6,887 nt of DNA from Methylococcaceae bacterium. GTDB lineage: Bacteria; Pseudomonadota; Gammaproteobacteria; Methylococcales; Methylomonadaceae. The translations under genes were made by a program, and so were the position numbers. The DNA lies in contig CANNLO010000253.1 of assembly GCA_947505055.1 (NCBI GenBank), positions 1 to 6,887 of the forward strand. The letters run 5' to 3'. Within the stretch, counting starts at the first letter, position 1; each line of letters starts with the position of its first letter. This document shows positions 4,997 to 6,887 of the stretch, in pieces. Under the pieces are notes generated by a model. It was not told where the DNA came from and did no database searches. It saw only the letters and a list, made by a program, of their open reading frames with translations.

Positions 4997-6171
4997 GTGT
5001 TCCTGCTTTAAGATTTAAGGAGTTTAGCGGTTTTTGGGAAGAGAAAAAACTTGGAGAAATAATTCAGATTGTATCTGGCTATCCTTTTAGTAGTGAGCTA
5101 TTTGCAAAAGAGGGTAAGAAATTAGTAATTCCAAAGAATTTCACTCAAACTGGCTACGGAAATTTTTCAAATGAATACTTAAAATTTACATCAGAAGAAT
5201 GTGATAAAAAATATATTTCTAATAGTGGTGACCTATTATTACTATTAACTGATTTAAATCAAAACTGTGAGCTTTTAGGAAAGCCATTATTATTAAAAAT
5301 AGATGATGGTGAGGTGTTACTTAATCAACGAATAATTAGGATTGAAAATGATGTAACTCTAAATAAAGTTTTTTTGATGAATTTTTTCTTAACTGAAAAT
5401 TATCATAAAGAAATTAAAAAGACTGCATCTGGCACAACTGTAAAACATAGCTCCAATAAAATAATTACTAATTTACCGTTATCATTCCCTTCACTCCCTG
5501 AACAAACTAAAATCGCCAATTTCCTCACCTCAGTAGATGAAAAAATCACATTGATCACCCAAAAATCTGACTTATTATCTCAATACAAAAAAGGTGTGAT
5601 GCAGCAGATATACAATCAAGAGTTACGATTCAAAGATGATGATGGGCAAGAGTTTACAGAGTGGAAAGAGAAAGCTTTAGGCGAGGTTTTAGATTACGAA
5701 CAGCCTACGAAATATTTAGTTTCGTCTACGAAGTATTCTAATGATTTTAAAACGCCAGTATTAACAGCTGGTAAAACATTTATTCTTGGTTATACAGATG
5801 AAACTGTTGGGCTTTGTGAACAAGGTCTCCCTGTAATTATTTTTGATGATTTCACAACGGCATTTAAATTTGTACCATTTTCTTTTAAAGCTAAATCATC
5901 AGCCATGAAAATTCTGCGTAAAAAGGATGGAGTTAATATCAATTATATTTATTCTGCTATGCAACAAATTGACTTTCAAAGCGGTGATGAGCATAAACGG
6001 TATTGGATTTCAGAGTACTCCCAAATAAATATTCCATATCCTGCTATTAAAGAACAAGCCAAAATAGCTAACTTTCTCACTGCCATAAACGAGAAAATCA
6101 CCAACAATCACGCCCAGCTGAATGCCGTAAAGCAATACAAGCAAGGTTTGTTACAACAGATATTTACGTAA
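4993..6171 (+). CDS. hsdS: Type I restriction-modification system, specificity subunit HsdS
   Basis: Determines the bipartite DNA target of the complex. The 392 residues show the usual two-fold layout: target-recognition domain 1 (about 15-165), central conserved helix (about 167-213), target-recognition domain 2 (about 222-348), and the C-terminal conserved helix (351-392). The two conserved segments are clear repeats: PEQTKIANFLTSVDEKIT...QYKKGVMQQI against KEQAKIANFLTAINEKIT...QYKQGLLQQI. The lead-ins also match (LRFKEFSGFWEEKKLGEI against the LRFK...TEWKEKALGEV region at 211-232). The length and both repeats argue for an intact gene. The first recognition domain is visibly richer in A+T than hsdM. 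It starts in the ATGA overlap with hsdM. The actual recognition sequence cannot be read from the protein. Confidence 0.97.
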   Translation: MSVPALRFKEFSGFWEEKKLGEIIQIVSGYPFSSELFAKEGKKLVIPKNFTQTGYGNFSNEYLKFTSEECDKKYISNSGDLLLLLTDLNQNCELLGKPLLLKIDDGEVLLNQRIIRIENDVTLNKVFLMNFFLTENYHKEIKKTASGTTVKHSSNKIITNLPLSFPSLPEQTKIANFLTSVDEKITLITQKSDLLSQYKKGVMQQIYNQELRFKDDDGQEFTEWKEKALGEVLDYEQPTKYLVSSTKYSNDFKTPVLTAGKTFILGYTDETVGLCEQGLPVIIFDDFTTAFKFVPFSFKAKSSAMKILRKKDGVNINYIYSAMQQIDFQSGDEHKRYWISEYSQINIPYPAIKEQAKIANFLTAINEKITNNHAQLNAVKQYKQGLLQQIFT

Positions 6172-6177
6172 GCCATC

Positions 6178-6887
6178 ATGACTACACTTCAATCTGAATA
6201 TGAGTTAGAAAAAGCCTTGATGAGTCAATTAAAGGACATGGAATATTCCCCTGTCGTCATTGATGATGAAGCTGCAATGCTGGCAAATCTTAAAAGCCAA
6301 TTAGAGATTCATAATAAAGGTATCAAACTTACTTCCACTGAATTTGACCGAGTTCTGATTCATTTAAATACGGGCACGACCTTTGATAGAGCCAAGATAC
6401 TCCGAGATAGATTTGCCCTAAAACGTGACAATGAAGAAACCATTTATCTGACCTTCTTGAATTCAGATGATTGGTGCATGAATGAGTTTCAAGTCACCAA
6501 TCAAATCACCATGCAGGGTAAGCGTAAGAACCGCTATGATGTGACGCTATTGATAAATGGTTTGCCTTTGGTGCAGATTGAATTAAAGCGCAGAGGTGCA
6601 GAGTTAAAGGTCGCCTTCCATCAAATTAATCGCTATCAACATAATTCCTATGATGCTGGATTTGCTCTGTTCCAGTATGTGCAATTGTTCATCATCAGTA
6701 ACGGTGTTAATACCAAGTATTTCTCTAACAACAAAGAACAGTCCTTTAATCAAACTTTCTTCTGGACGGATAAAGAAAATAATCGCCTATCTGACCTACA
6801 TGAGTTCAGTGCCGAGTTTCTAAAACCCTGTCACATTGCGAAGATGATGACGCACTATATGGTGCTGACCGAAGAGAAAATCATCAA
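6178..6887 (+). CDS. hsdR: Type I restriction-modification system, restriction subunit HsdR (5' part)
   Basis: The nuclease and ATP-driven translocase subunit that cuts unmethylated DNA. Only the first 236 codons and two more bases fall in the window; the frame is open to the edge, so this is truncation by the window, not a broken gene. The visible part is the N-terminal nuclease domain. The PD-(D/E)xK site is seen as D121 in RYDV and E135-x-K137 in IELK, with the 14-residue spacing that EcoR124I HsdR also has. The QxxxY element follows (Q149, Y153 in HQINRY). The helicase motifs, expected from roughly residue 280 onward in a protein near 1000 residues, lie outside. The ATG is seven bases past the hsdS stop codon's last base. 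No Shine-Dalgarno sequence is evident, so translation is probably coupled to hsdS. Confidence 0.95.
   Translation, partial: MTTLQSEYELEKALMSQLKDMEYSPVVIDDEAAMLANLKSQLEIHNKGIKLTSTEFDRVLIHLNTGTTFDRAKILRDRFALKRDNEETIYLTFLNSDDWCMNEFQVTNQITMQGKRKNRYDVTLLINGLPLVQIELKRRGAELKVAFHQINRYQHNSYDAGFALFQYVQLFIISNGVNTKYFSNNKEQSFNQTFFWTDKENNRLSDLHEFSAEFLKPCHIAKMMTHYMVLTEEKII

Larger units (their letters stand above)
1219..6887. mobile_element. Genomic island, left end (right end outside window)
   Basis: The evidence for an integrated element is a tRNA gene followed at once by a P4-type integrase, then typical accessory cargo: a stray FtsK gamma domain protein, an XRE repressor and a type I restriction-modification operon. 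The left limit is taken as the end of tRNA-Cys. The right limit is unknown and lies beyond hsdR, which is cut by the window edge. There are no transposase genes or terminal inverted repeats, so an integrase-type island or satellite is more likely than a transposon. Confidence 0.75.

Noticed and set aside
6178..6887. hsdR as a pseudogene because only 236 codons are present
   Set aside because: The frame is open up to the last base and the nuclease motifs are intact; the window simply ends.
1..6887. dif-like XerCD sites, KOPS-type GGGNAGGG motifs or a CRISPR array that would explain the FtsK gamma protein or add a defence system
   Set aside because: Reading by eye found no convincing 28-base dif-like site, no KOPS match and no regularly spaced repeats. 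A computed motif scan could still find a diverged site.

Overview
The window looks like a piece of an AT-rich gammaproteobacterial chromosome carrying the left end of a genomic island. The tRNA-Gly and tRNA-Cys genes closely match the gammaproteobacterial pattern. The uncharacterised membrane protein at the left resembles, from memory only, proteins of Moraxellaceae such as Psychrobacter. That placement is an inference; no marker gene here fixes the species.

Left, probably core chromosome (1-1218): an AT-rich non-coding stretch (1-433); a 176-residue single-pass membrane protein (434-964); a near-consensus promoter; tRNA-Gly(GCC) with encoded CCA; a symmetrical terminator-like hairpin; then tRNA-Cys(GCA), also with encoded CCA.

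Island (from the 3' end of tRNA-Cys to beyond the right edge): a tyrosine recombinase of the P4-like tRNA-targeting type starts 163 bases after the tRNA and reads in the same direction. Its promoter region holds four copies of a CGGTAT-type motif. Next is a 72-residue protein that is essentially a free-standing FtsK gamma (winged-helix) domain with its own candidate promoter. After that a small XRE-type repressor gene on the minus strand faces away from a type I restriction-modification operon, hsdM-hsdS-hsdR. hsdR runs off the right edge after 236 codons.

How the genes work together: HsdM (N6-adenine methyltransferase), HsdS (two target-recognition domains) and HsdR (PD-(D/E)xK nuclease and motor) would form one restriction complex. 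The divergent repressor probably controls itself and possibly hsdM through two perfect inverted repeats, one between the genes and one centred on its own start codon. The integrase would insert or excise the element at tRNA-Cys. The role of the lone FtsK gamma domain is unknown, and it is the least ordinary gene here. The second attachment site is not in the window.
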